Of a DNA stretch of 64,000 bases, positions 1 to 12,700 are shown piece by piece. Source of the DNA: Atriophallophorus winterbourni. Its lineage: Eukaryota > Platyhelminthes > Trematoda > Plagiorchiida > Microphallidae. Position numbers and translations under genes: made by a program. The stretch is from NCBI GenBank assembly GCA_013407085.1, contig JACCGJ010023303.1:78910-142909 (forward strand), given 5' to 3'. The notes under the pieces were generated by a model that was not told where the DNA came from, ran no database searches, and was given only the letters and a program-made list of their open reading frames with translations. Every line of letters begins with the position of its first letter. Position 1 is the first letter of the stretch.

Positions 1-2
1 TT

Positions 3-503
3 ATAAAACATTTTCCAGCAAGTGAATCCTCGACATTCACAAACGGTTACGTTGATATTCTTCGGAGAATCCCTCCATCATTTGAACCCTATTTCCCGGC
101 TGTTCAACAACCATCTAATTGGAGAACGGAAATGCCTTTCCTAGTCAGAGAAAGACGGAAGTCGCCATCCGATTCAGTGCCATGTAACTTTACAAAGAAC
201 TCACAAGATAATAAACGCTTACCGCTTGGCCAAATCTGCAAAGAGCTAATTTCTACAGATCAGTCAGAAAAACATTCACTCAAGACCGAATCAGAACAAA
301 CAGACGAATGGGAACTGGGTCATGAACTTCCTGAAGATCGCGTGGATTTGAATTTAACCGCTCAAGGGAGACCAAGAAAAGAACGAACAGCCTTCACGAG
401 ATTACAAATCAACGAGCTTGAAAGGGAATTCGCTAGTCATAGTTATTTAACCCGTTTAAGGAGATACGAAATATCAGTGGCGTTGAACCTATCAGAAAGA
501 CAG
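3..503 (+). CDS. Meox: Meox/Mox homeobox gene, exon with homeodomain residues 1-44 (5' partial)
   Basis: Homeodomain transcription factor; binds DNA in the nucleus. In vertebrates Meox proteins pattern somites and mesoderm (family knowledge). The frame is open from base 3 to 503, so the ATG at 132 need not be the start; a possible 3' splice site (ttttccag) ends at base 18. The last 44 codons are homeodomain positions 1-44: R5, F8, L16 and F20 are present, and the segment [10 protein letters not shown] is typical of Meox. The upstream part is polar and of low similarity to anything I know. The exon stops after Gln44 at a consensus donor (cag|gtatgt, 504) in phase 0. Reading past it gives a stop at 516, so splicing is required. 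Among homeodomain classes Meox fits best; other HOXL classes are less likely because of the [10 protein letters not shown] segment and VKVWFQNRRMK in the next exon. Confidence 0.9.
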
Positions 504-892
504 GTATGTGTGCGTTGAGAATATTAACACATTTTTGTTTATTTCACCCGACGTTTAATCGTTAACTTAGTTGAACTCGAATTAATGGAGTTCGCTTGTT
601 ACAATGTTCGTCAGATCGATGTTTCTCACTGTTTACATTTCAGTAATAAAATATGTTTATTGTACTTTACATGTCGTATATTGTGTTTCGTTTCTCAGTA
701 TACACAGTACAGATTATAATCCTATATATGACGATAAGCAGTGATGAACCAATAACAATGTGTATCAACGGGAAGATTCCATATCTGAATGGAAAATGTC
801 TCGCTAAACATAGCAAAAAGCCAGAAATATGTTGGGGTTTGTAAGTGCTTGGGATGTAAGCAACAAACTTTGATAATCTATGAACGCCTCAA

Positions 893-1110
893 GTACATGA
901 CCGGAAATCATGAGCTGATTCTGTATTTAAACATCGTGGTTTGTTGTACGAAAATTATAAGCCAGTGGCTTCCAATTCTAACTTTGTTTACCACTTTTCC
1001 ACTGTAACATGGCTCACTGAAAGTAATCTTACTGTCTCCATTTGATGCCTGCAAACAGCTACAAACGGTTGTGGTGTGTATGTGTGGGGGATGTGTGTAA
1101 CTCAATTCGA
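893..1110 (-). repeat. SINE-like dispersed repeat, copy 1
   Basis: Member of the most frequent short repeat of the window. It has the block 'accggaaatcatgagctgatt', the block 'aacatcgtggtttgttgtacg', then an 'actgaaagtaatcttactgt' region and a GT-rich end (ggttgtggtgtgtatgtgtg). Strand is given relative to the copy at 49.2 kb, which carries the tRNA-like head. Confidence 0.6.
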
Positions 1111-2080
1111 TTCAGCTTTACAGAAAAAATAAGAAAATTGTGGAAAATAAGAACAACGTAACAAACTAACTGAACGGTTCGAGAATCAAGTAAAAATCCA
1201 ATTGACAGGAATTGTTTTCGTTTGCACAGTGGAATGGGCCCGCAGGTTTAGTTACCTTCGATGTATCGGTTAAGAGCCAAAAAGGTGTCAAGAATTTTCT
1301 TACACATGATTTGATTTAATGAGCTCACAATATACTCAGGTAGATTGTTCCACGTAAACGCAAACTCTACAGTTGAGTCATGAGTAAGGTAGTGTAAGAG
1401 TCAATATATGAGACCTTGTCTTATATGAGCCCCGTAGATTAAATAAGCATTGCAAAAGGCAATTTACGTTAGTCTGAATGTTGTATGTCAAAATCAAATC
1501 CCCTAGGATAAGACAACGTGAATAATAATAAGTTTAGGCTTACGATGTGCTCATAGTAAGGTTTCCGGCTGAATCCAGCGACATGGTTTGTAGCTCGATG
1601 GTCAAATTTTACTTTGTTAATATTCAACAATTTACACTTGGTCCCAATCATCATAATTCAGACACCGCACATTATCGAGAAAAAGTTTCTAATGCCTATA
1701 AGATCCTTATAGCTGTCAAAGTTGTTCTCGGAAGACAGGATGTAGTAAACGTTATCTTGATTTAACATTCACCGATTTCAAAAATCAAATTTTTTTTTTA
1801 CCCTCACATTTCGTATCGTTATAATGCCTTGCAAATCGTGGCGTTAGGTGTTGAACGTACATGCATCACTCTGTTCACCTCGCTTGAGTGCCGACAGATC
1901 TAAAATAGCCGAAATAATTTCAAAGGACCATAGAGAAATATCAGTAAATTAAGTGATTTTAAAACATTTTTCGCCCTCTTGAGCCTCACAAAACTGTAGC
2001 TCTAGCATGGTTTTAAAATATATCGATAATATGCAACCGCTTCGAAGAATAATGTTCCTATCCATTTATTCACCTTTAAT

Positions 2081-2130
2081 TTGTTGTCCTCCGTCGGTCG
2101 ATGTCGACCATGGATGTACATCACAATCGC
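2081..2130 (-). mobile_element. LINE-B 3' end only
   Basis: Read on the minus strand this is the terminal piece of the LINE with the Cys-His C-terminus: GCGATTGTGATGTACATCC, then a GTCGACATCGACCGACGG block. The same 40-50 bases recur at 20336-20390 (plus), 46096-46140 (minus) and 51060-51098 (minus). Only the 3' end is left, as expected for severe 5' truncation. Confidence 0.6.
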
Positions 2131-3814
2131 AATCGCCTTTAGTAAATTATAAATTATTGCACATATAATGTTGCTTGCAAAATTTCCAGCAAAATAAATA
2201 ATCTCTAAATACCGTGCATAAAAACAACAGATATCATAACTGAATACTATTTTCAAGAAAATGTGTCATCGATTCAAGAAAGAGAACATTTGAAATATTG
2301 TGAAACCTACAGTTGCTATTCCCTCAGGGACCGAGCTAGTAACCGTCTAAAATAAACCGGATTCTGACAACATTTGGGGTTTGTGTGTGATGGTGAAAAA
2401 ACACGTCTCGCCTATTTTGACGACACCTGGATCAACCCGATAGGGAAAACTTGTTCGTCCTCAGAGTGATACGGATTCAACCCCCTTACCCCCGCGCAAA
2501 CAACAAGTTGCCAACATTCGCGTGTACCATCATAGACTGGAGTTACCAGGGTTACAGTTGGGGGAATGTGAACACAGAAGTCTGTAACTTATGGAAAACC
2601 ATGCACTGTCCATACTGTAGACAAAGATCAAGGAGAGGTCGAATGCGTACTATTTTGAAAGAAAGATTCTGTCGAAAATGGAATTTGCTTTTTTGAATTT
2701 GTCCTATTATGAGCTAAACCACAGTAACCTATCACGGGTGAAGAATGAGTTTATTTCTCGAAAAACATTCTAATGGTTGAAGTTAGTAGTAAAATGTTAT
2801 ATTTAATTTTTCGTTGTGCATTGTTGCAACGAACGCACGTTATTATTTAGAATGTGCCGTTATCCACTTACGAAACTACAATCCCGAACTATTTGTGATA
2901 TAAATACACTAAACTTTACGGAAATTCAATAATTTGATAATACCGGATGAAATCCATCATCCATGAACCCACGTAGACCTCTTCGATTTGGAGTAGCATC
3001 GAAGATTTAGTTATACGATTAAAGCGATTTTTATTACTGAAACTAAATAAGATTGTATAATTTTTCTAACGGCCGTGGCGACAGACGATTAGACCTTAGA
3101 GTTTCAATGAGACTGTCTAAGTGCGAACCTGACAGTGTTGCACATTTCAGAATCCAGTTTCCCCAATCATAGCAGTTGTAAATCGGGTACCGACAATATT
3201 TGAAAATTTTGCCTTGAAAGTCTGTAACCTTCATCAGTGGAGGAATACCCACCAACTGGACAGCTTCCCTTAAATAAACACCGTATCCCCAGGCCACAAC
3301 GGCCTGATAAAATATAAAAAGATTCTGCATATCCACTTATAAAATTTCCATTTTTCTGATAGAACTCTTTATTTTAAATATCTAAATATTGGATCAATTG
3401 TAAAGTATCGATATGCTTGAACAAAATAGTTTGACGCTTGTGATTTTAAATTAATTATACCGATGATAATTCGTTTAGTGCCTACAATATTCCCCCAGAA
3501 ATAAAATAACGAATGAATAATAATATAACAAGGAAAATGATCAAATTTTACGAGTCAAGCGTTCTGGACTTTCAACGTGGTACGTTTATTTTCCTGCGTT
3601 TGAACAGTGCAAACCTAAAACGTTCAGCTTTGCTTATTCTTCTTCTGATAATCACGACATACTGACCCGCGTGAATAATATGCGATCAGCCTCGTGGTTT
3701 GTACGGTAGAAACTTTCACCAATTACTCCCACAAAATGTCAATCATCACTGTTAGTTATTAATTGAAATTTTTAATAAATTAATAGTGCGTGTGGTAAAT
3801 TTTCTTTCATCCAG

Positions 3815-3863
3815 GTCAAAGTTTGGTTCCAAAACCGAAGAATGAAATACAAACGCATGAAAG
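3815..3863 (+). CDS. Meox: Meox/Mox homeobox gene, 49-base exon with homeodomain residues 45-60
   Basis: This short exon encodes VKVWFQNRRMKYKRMK, the recognition helix and basic end of the homeodomain, with W48, F49, Q50, N51 and R53 all present. It is joined in phase 0 to the upstream exon across an intron of 3311 bases. The acceptor is tttcatccag and the donor is aag|gtgagt in phase 1. Residue 56 is Tyr, where vertebrate Meox has Trp. It is too short to be found by length-based ORF calling but is unmistakable by motif. Confidence 0.93.
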
Positions 3864-4074
3864 GTGAGTTACTTCTCTCGAAATAACATGCTCACCAGTT
3901 GTTTGGTTTCTAATCTCCATTTTTACTTGGTAAAACGAGTACACTTAATAAAATCCTACTAATTCAAATCGATCGAGCATTCCATATTCCAAACACGATG
4001 TTGGCATCATTCGGTTGATGATGGCAACGGATTGATATCACATGCGTATGCTGGTTTCATGATCCACAGCATTT

Positions 4075-4245
4075 CGTCTTATTCGATTCGGGAGGAAAAG
4101 TCACTCCGGCAGCGCTCACAACGATAAGCAGACTTGGCCGATTGGTGTCAGTTGCATGCTAACCGCGTAAGCTACGAATAGCAACCGCTAGTAGTATATG
4201 CTATTCCTCATCTTGTAGATGTCGATCTATAAAATGCCCTTAAAG
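4075..4245 (-). mobile_element. LINE-B C-terminal fragment, decayed
   Basis: On the minus strand a Cys-x2-Cys then Ser-Ser-Arg-Ile sequence (CERCRSDFSSRI) can be read, the hallmark of the C-terminal finger seen intact at 51.1 kb. It lies in the second Meox intron. The frame is broken soon after. Confidence 0.5.
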
Positions 4246-5190
4246 TGAGCTCAAAATATCAAGTTCTTCTGGACTCATATGGCGAATGTTGAAGCCCTCA
4301 TATCTGTTTTGCAAACGTGTTTGTACCGAATGTACGGCAGACTAGCATATACATTATCATACCGAATTTTATGTGGTGTATGCGAGGATTATTTCAGTTT
4401 GCATTCACGACGTAATCGAATTGTTGAAATATTAATTTCAAAGTGTGTTCGTCGAGGACTTACGGTAACTCAGGCAACACGTCAAACCATCTTAAACAAA
4501 CCATTCAATTTGCAATAAGTTCAGAATCGGTAATTAAACAACGACACTGAGGAACTGATTTCGCATTCAGATCAAACTTATTTTTATACTTATAAACACT
4601 AGTGAAATCGTGTCTGATATCACATTTAAGTCACACGTCAAACATACATTTCGATACGGGTCATACAATGAACCTCTGAGGTAAAATACAGAATAACCAC
4701 TTGACTGATGTGAACAAAGCACTATATGAAATCAACGATGTGAATTTACGAAACTTTGTTTATTAATCCGGGTTTAGACAGTATCAATTTAACGAGCAGA
4801 TTGTTTGCATGACAACCCCATGATTTTAAAAAAATTAAGCCTTTCGAAATTAAACTGCAAGGTAATATTGCAGAATTTGGACACACGACCAATTATTTGA
4901 AACCAGAATACAACAAACTGAAAATCACCGTTAAAATTATGATAGAAAGAGAGTAGCAATTTTGTATGAAAATCAGAACATCTCACGGCGCACTAAAACG
5001 TTTCCTTTGACACATTTTGTCTTGTACCACTTAATTTAACCCGAAATATGTTCAATAATTTACTAAATATCTGCTCTTTATTCTCGTCGCGCTGCCTACG
5101 GAATATTTAGTCGGGTCGAAATGTTGTGCTTCCCTGATTCTCGATATAAAGCAACTGATCTCGAATAAATGTGCTGTATGAAATCACCAG

Positions 5191-5255
5191 GTGGGGATAG
5201 TAAAATCAGCCAGAATATTCCACTTCACACTCACATTTCTATTAAGTCGCCATAA
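5191..5255 (+). CDS. Meox: Meox/Mox homeobox gene, probable terminal exon
   Basis: An acceptor (gaaatcaccag) ends at 5190. Joined to the phase-1 donor at 3863 it gives Lys-Gly-Gly-Asp after the homeodomain, matching the Gly-Gly that follows it in vertebrate Meox, then about 18 more residues and TAA at 5253. Alternative acceptors ending at 5200 or 5209 would instead shift into a second open frame to TGA at 5386-5388. That frame reads about 60 residues and looks coding (basic, with PYKKRNRPP). I cannot decide between them: the Gly-Gly favours the first, the open length favours the second. Confidence 0.45.
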
Positions 5256-5388
5256 CCCACAATCTTTTCATGCTGCATACGGAAACATGAATGTATCTGT
5301 CTCGAGTAAACCGTTAACAAAGACACCTTACAAGAAAAGAAATAGACCACCTCTAGTGTTGCACCACTTCCGTACCTATGCTTGAGAG

Positions 5389-6649
5389 TAACTAGCAGTC
5401 CTTTCATTCAATAGGAAACTAGGGCGATAAAATAGTTTTATCTGTCTTTTTGATGCCGAAAAAAACTGATGAGCTCGTCAAATGGTGCTAAAATTGTCTG
5501 GCACTTCTTCACAAATTTGTTTCAATGTGATATTCCTGGTTTTGATGAATCGTTAGTTTATAGTGAGGATATTTAAACCCGTGTATCTAAAAGACGATTG
5601 TATGTAATCTCGGGCTAATAGAATTGATCGGCTCAATCATAGTGATAAAAACGTCGGGCATAAACATGTGTCCAAACTCCAGACGAGCTATCATCTGTCG
5701 TCTAAGCAAGCTACACTAAACATTCATTTTTGCTCTCTTCAACATCACCGAAACCACCAGCAGTCTAGAAATGTAACACTGCTTTATCAATACAGTGCCG
5801 TGCAGTTTAGGTTTTTAAACATTTGTCAAAGACCATCTTTCAGACCAGTATAGTGCTGACATTGTGTTGTTGAATAAGAGAGCTTCCATCATACGATTTA
5901 CATCAACAACAATTTGAAATATTCAGATAAAAATTAATGTATTATGTGTCTTTTTAATTAGCCATTAAATATGTGACCATTACTTTTTACCATACGAAAA
6001 GGTGTCGCGTCGTCAAAAGAAAGCCCGATTTCATCAAACGGACATTTAGAGGCTCCACACTTCTGCTGATGCTACCAGCATAATGAAAGCGAGCGAGAAC
6101 GATTATTTTGTCAATAATGTAATTATCATTATTATTGTTATTATACTTTTCATTACAGATCCATTTTGTTAAAGCTGCAAGCTTGAGCCGATAATAAAAA
6201 TAAAAACGAGCATGTACTCTTCCGATTTCGAGTTGTAAAAATGGAAAGACATTTGTAGTCACAAAAGAGTGTCTCTAACAAATCGATAGGCGCATTGGAT
6301 TTGATTTGATTACACTGATCGCAGAAGGAATGAGTAGAAAAAATCGATCAAACGCGTTGAAATCACCGTGACACTGGCAATGAAGCCATTTCGTTGTTGA
6401 TGAACGCATGATGTGGGAAAATAAAACAACTGTGAATTTGTTCACAGAAATGTAAATCGGTCATCAAGGAACACAGATATTGCTTGTGATTGCTACGTTG
6501 CTGGGAAATCGCCTGGGTGAAATGAGAAGGAAGCATTATGGTTTCCAAAGAGAAACGGAGATTCGTGCACGTATTCAGTGTCACAGGTTTTTTTCACAAT
6601 CAAATTTCACAGTGAAATAGATCAACTCGTTGAGAGACGGGATTCGGTT
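5389..6649. other. Intergenic region between convergent Meox and DLC genes
   Basis: About 1.3 kb between the two stop codons, holding both 3' UTRs. Possible poly(A) hexamers lie close together: ATTAAA on the plus strand at 5964-5969 and on the minus strand at 5953-5958 (read as TTTAAT). A short ATT-rich run is at about 6118-6145. No gene seen. Confidence 0.5.
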
Positions 6650-6746
6650 TTACGTATCGCCAGATCTGAGAGAACGTTTAAGGTAGAGCAGCCTTCGGAT
6701 TAATGCGTGACCCCAATGTCTTGCATACCATTCTTCGGTGTGGCCC
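6650..6746 (-). CDS. DLC1: DLC gene, terminal exon
   Basis: Acceptor ttcatgctcctag. It encodes GHTEEWYARHWGHALIRRLL, then a basic tail and TAA at 6650-6652, matching the last START helix (GHMPEWYTKSFGHLCAAEVV). The phase fits the previous donor exactly (CT + G). The intron in front is 2840 bases. Confidence 0.92.
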
Positions 6747-9700
6747 CTAGGAGCATGAAAGGGAAACGATAGAATTGCAAGAAGTGAAATAGTCAAACAC
6801 AATTTCATGCAAAATGTATTTTAATTGGTACATGATAAAATTTGATGAAGCGAACTTGATGAGTTCTACAAAGTGAACTCAAAGACATGATAATTTTAAC
6901 CGGGTGATTTTTGGAACATGGATGGATAGCTATACTAGTATACGTTACAAAGGTATGGAAGTAACCCGTGGATCGCTACAGCTATGCATACAGCTGATAC
7001 CTTATTGTCGTTGGGTTAAAAGAATAACGACAGAAATCGAATCTTGGTTGATATCTGAACCGGTACTACCGAAAAGGCAGTATGAGACCAAGCGGCTTCA
7101 TATCTAAAAGTTGATTACGGTATATCGATATGAAACTGATTTGAAAATCCCGGCTTTCGATTCGAATTCAAACAAATTTATGTACCTCACATCTAACAAA
7201 AAAATTTGGCAGAGAATATTAAGCGGTGGAATTAAGCCCACAGTAGAGTTGCTAGGGCTACTTGCACCGAAACGATAAGATGGGCAGCGACCTGGATCGC
7301 ATGTCAATTGTCAGGTCACAAATCAGATCGCAGTGGTGTACGTGCTGAATGGAACAAGGCAAACGATAAATCCAATCACAGAAACTGGGAACACGTGCGT
7401 GGGTTCGCATGTCTGCTTGTGTGTGGGAGGGAGGAAGGGCAGTGAGGAAAAATGCGTTTCGGATCTTCAATGAAAAATACGTGCAAAGGCACGAAACCCC
7501 ACAGTCGCTATGCTCCAGATCTTGTCTATAACGGCATAGTCTGGTATCCAGTGTCTAATTATGCCCGCCAAATGATGGGAAAGAAGAATATTAATTGACA
7601 GTTCCTCAAATGATTAGCTGCGCACAGATCTGTGAAGACGCATGCAGGCACCATGCTGCATCGCAACTAGTGTGTGGGGTTACCACCTAGTTAAGGAAAC
7701 TAGCGATCCTTCGAAAACAGGCTACAGACAAAAAGTCACACAAGCACCTCTCAATTTCGAGTGTAATTGAATGTAAACGTGAAAAAGTAACTAAGAATGA
7801 ATTTGAAAGTTTGTTAACCATTCAAAAATAATTTTGACAATGAGTCAGGTTCGGTTTATTGAAGATTCAGGTCAGACACCTACAGATACAACGTATTAAA
7901 AACGATACATATATAGTTTTGTTGGTACTACTAAAGTTTAAATCGAGTTCACTTACAAAAACACGATTCAAATTAGGCTTGCAAACAAGACAGCATTATA
8001 AATCAAAAGTTCTGAAAGGTTATCTGCAAACGAACAACATTCCATCATTTGATAGTATCGGTTTCCACGTTTAAATATTATACGGCGCCTGTACTTTAAG
8101 GTTACGTGTCAATAGTTTTAATATCTCTACTAAGAACGTTTACTGTGCAAGGAAACTATAGATTTTTGTGGCTGTCGAAATCATAACAAAATGTACACAT
8201 CTTGATCGCCACCAACGAAGCATTACCCGAAAGCAGCTCGAAACGTGTTCCATAAACTTTTACGCTTCAATCACAAAAACATACGCGGAAAATAACCTAC
8301 ACCCCAAACACAAATGACGTAAATTGACCGATTTAAAATCACATTAATCGCCACGGAAGGCGAAAACGATTGACAAAATGCTTCACCAGGAAAATTTTAT
8401 AACCATAAATCCACCTCCTTGGGAAAAATATTACGCTACAAATTCAACGGCGAAACAATAAACTCTGAACTCATTGGCTGATGCATGAATTTTGAATGGA
8501 CAAATCGGACTTCATTTTAATTCATCATCCGCAACGCAATATTAAAGATGTTCGGAAATTCAATAGAAACATTGAGATATCTATGTTTACACGCTTTTCC
8601 ATTGTGAGCAAACACCTTTCAACCGGTTTCCTGGAGGTTGCCTCGAGCTGGCAATGGTGCTATAAGCAGACTCAGCGTTCCTTCAAAGTTTGTATCGGCA
8701 TTGAATACAACGTTAAAATTCAATGATCAATAAATTCACTCATTATTACTGACTCGTCCATTTTCAAGGTGGAAGCCACGCTTAAACCTTGTATCTCACA
8801 AAATTCCTATACAATAGTGGGGATAGGATTCAAATAAAACGTTGGTAATAATACAATCATTGACAAACATAAACCATCAAGGTATGTACTTGTAAGACGC
8901 TGTTTAATAAGGTTAGCAAGCGTAACTAGTTTAACCACACGAGCCCACATACGTAAATGGGGTTAAAGACATGGTCTTGAAGAAAAAATCATCAAGATCT
9001 TGCAGACTGCCGCTGATCCCATCGCAATAGCTAGTTCAGCATTTAGAATTCGCAAGCGATAATACGAAACCCGTAGAACAAAATTTGAGCAGATCGTTCG
9101 TGTATGCATTCAACAATTACTTGCAAGTTGGTTTGAAATGCATGGTACCGGGAGGATAAACAGAAAACATTTGAATAACTTTTGAACAACCACTGGAAAA
9201 CCCCTGTCACGGTTCAGCGTTAGTTTGCACAGGACATTTTGATATCGCTTATCTTACGATGACCGTGCAAGCAGTCAGATTTCACGACGCTTACTTACTG
9301 CCATATAAAAAGATGAAATAATTTACAGAATGAACAAAAATGTGAGCACAACCGTACATTGATCTTTGTTAACGTCGTAAGCGCTTCCCCTGTAATCGCT
9401 CTGTGGTTTTGTATTTGAAGATCGTGGTTAGTTGTAAGAAACCTATTTAACAGTGACATCCAAGTATAGCATTATTTCTGATTTTAATTCTAAATTTTAC
9501 GTTCGATGCTGAGCGTAATTGCAGTAAATCATACGTTTTAACGCGTTTACACAATATCATATCAAAAGCAGTTAGACTGAACTCACAGGATATCCACTTG
9601 AGACAACAGGTAAACACGACAGCCGCCGCTTTCGGGACGAGCGTAGACATGGTCGGTATACACGTGTCCTAAACTGAAACCAGTTTGAGGAATATTGTCC

Positions 9701-12700
9701 AAATCGTTTGGCATCACAGACTCACAGAACATTGCGCAACCGCCATCTTCCAAACTGGACTGTTTTCCTCGAAGTAAATAGAAACTAACGTTGGGTTCAG
9801 GAGGTGTCCCATGATGAGTAAGTACTGAGAGATCGATGAAATCTGAAATTTGTTCTTTTACTGTGAGCTCTTTAACCTCCAGATCCCACAGTGGTCTGAA
9901 GATTAATTTGAAATGAAATTAGGCAGTTAGCGTTTCGAAAAAAAAATTGAGAGTTTTTATTTCTATTTATTCACAAATGTATTCACAAGATGATATGCGG
10001 TTGAAAAAATTATACTTTATAAGAACCACAAAAAGGTAATAATTACCATGAAATATTGTTAATGAGCATTATCAAACGCTAAATTTATTGTCAATACAGG
10101 AATCATGTGATTATTTACCAGCCTCAATGGGATCAGATAGTGACACCAGAGCCTCATATACAGATTAGGCAAAGTCTAGAGTCCAAACACAAGGCGCACA
10201 CCTTTAATTACTGCAACATTCTATAGAGAGTTGGATTTAATCAGTCAATATTTAGGTAGGTTGTTTGCAATGCACGGTGGTTTTGAGATTGAAGTAAAAG
10301 CAGTTGATATAATGTAACAATTGAAGAGAGATGCTGGAATGTGTTTATCAGGTCATTTCGGGTTCACGGGTAGCAGCTGGTGAACATCTGACCCGTTATC
10401 ACATTTCCGGTTAATCCTTTCAACATTAAGGACGGTACCCCCCCACAACCACATGAAGATTGCGTCTCGATTCATCCCTGAGCTCAACATATCCAACGCT
10501 AATCGCGTTGGCACGCGAATCACACAACACAAAAGAATGACGATCGGTTATTACGCACAAGATAAAGAACAAAACATGCCAAGTAACCACAACATTGTCC
10601 TGAAACATGACTATCACGGATGTCACTTCTACCTGATTCGTTATTCGATTTCGTGCCAACCGGTACGCTTGTAGCCGTGACCAATCGCAAATCCCTCGAT
10701 TGCGGCTGGCGTTGTCCATCTTCTCATGTTTCCGAGGATATTTTCGCTTAAACAATTCTCATGCAATCCTTCCAAAACCAGAATTATCACGTGTCTGCAT
10801 TGCTGTCATCGGTCTTTTCAGCGCCTTGTGCTCTCGTGTTTTGCCGGAGGATAGTGTTGTGCATATCTACCAAACGCTTGTGATTAGCTCTCTTCAGCAA
10901 TACACCTCGCGCCTTCATAATTGTCTACAAACATAGAATCTCGCGTCAAGGTGGAAAAAGTGTGTTAAGTTGTCGACTGGTGCAGATATGTCACACCAAA
11001 ATCGGATAAACGAAGATCATTTTCAGAGAACGTTCTGCCGATCTTGCCTTTGTTTTTTCTAACTGTTTTTCGTGTACAGCATTTTAAAATATAAAAATTT
11101 CAAATATCTGTTATGTACAATCCCAGTCATCACCATCCGGAGAGGGACAACAATAGCAAACTTTTATATCGAGATTCAACCTTAGCACCAAAATGATGCC
11201 GTGATTCGAATAATAATTGTTGCTCACTTCGTCACAATTAAAGTAAATGCTTATCTTTTTGGCAACTGAAATGGTAATAGTAACCAATATTAAACACATA
11301 ATGTTTTCTCAACAACAGACATAGATAATTTTTAAAGCATGATGTACACACACACCTTTGATGCCAAAATTTCGTCAAAATATCATTCGGTTTACTGTCC
11401 GCTATCCAAGTGGAACATCGCCACGTCCTCAACCGCGGAAGGGATTTCGATTCGCTTGGACTTGGGGGTTTGCGATAATGCAGCTCTATCGATTCCATCG
11501 AATCGGCAACAAGATTTCTGTGAACAACAAAAATGCACGAAAATTAGAATACTTATGAAAACAACACCATAAGCTATGGTGCTTTTCTGACAGATTCCTA
11601 GTACCAATGCTTAGATTGAAAATTCTAATAAAATACCACCAATGTCTCACGTTCTATGATAGTTAAATCACCAAACCAGTTAGCACCATTCGTAAGCCAT
11701 AACAAGCGGTGTCTACGGGAGTCTAGGGGATCGACAGTGCCCTGGGAGAAACGGATACCAAGTCATAAATTTACGAATTCGAGTTCCAGGCTCAATTCAC
11801 ACTTCTGAGACTGTGAGATGAACTTGGTGTCGTTCTTTTGTTGAAGTATACGATAACAGGTAGTCTAGTTGATTCATACGACGTCAAAATTTATATGGCC
11901 AGATCCTTATCGATCGGAGGAGGAGATTTCAGAGCAGGTAGTATGAGAATATATAGAAGAATTTTATGCGTTGTAATAAGTGTCAAAAGTGCACGTTCCA
12001 TTCATCGGTAGAAACGGTAGAAATGTTTTCGCTGACGAAGATTCTGTGAATAGTGTTCATTTGACAGGCCGTTGCTAGAATTTAATCCATTACATCAACA
12101 CATGTAACGCGCAAACTTATTTGAGTGAAATTTTGCAATATTGTACCTGCGAGAGTAATTTCGGTGGGGATTTTCTAGAAAAGATCAAAAATATTTATTA
12201 AATACTTTTTCACTTTGAGAGCATTGTTGCATGAGGATTGTAAAACAAATTTCAAAAAAGCGTGGTGAGTTCAAAGGCGTTATGTCAAACATCATATGCT
12301 ATCAATTTTTTTATTTTGACAGAAATCAACTGTGGAGTAAATACAAGAATGTTCGTGAGAGATTCAGAATTTCACATGAAACTTAACTTAACTGAAGCCC
12401 CTTGATTAATGTTAAACAAACAACTACATTTCTCGGAAACTTAATGTGAAACGATATAAGGTGCATGAGAAGCCGGGCACTTGAACTAAATAACCAAAGT
12501 TTACTGGCTCCACCTGATAACGGCAAACATCCAGAAACCATAGTGGTGTGTAAGGGATGGGGAGGTGAGTACCACAATATACAACCCGTGTTTGTGTTAC
12601 ATCACATTCACCTCTCATGTTCTTTAGGACAAGCCATGTAGTGCTTGAGTTCAAAATTGAGGAAAGGAAGAAAGGATGCACAGTCAGTTTTAATACAATT

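Larger units (their letters stand above)
504..3814 (+). other. Meox intron 1
   Basis: Intron of 3.3 kb between homeodomain codons 44 and 45. It contains a SINE-like repeat (about 893-1110) and the 3' end of a LINE on the minus strand (2081-2130). I see no coding exon in it. Confidence 0.8.

Noticed and set aside
1021..1075. Possible hammerhead ribozyme in the SINE-like repeat (cctgatgacggcaaac core in some copies)
   Set aside because: The CTGATGA word is present in some copies, but the required GAAA and the closing GTC with stems are absent; the downstream word is GCAAAC.
5668..5853. Plus-strand frame considered as another Meox exon
   Set aside because: No acceptor in the right phase and no similarity to Meox C-termini.
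8960..9120. Minus-strand open frame (AIAMGSAAVCKILMIF...) first taken as the last START exon
   Set aside because: Its only acceptor gives the wrong phase after the exon at 9587. The exon at 6650-6746 matches both phase and the conserved EWY/GH motif.
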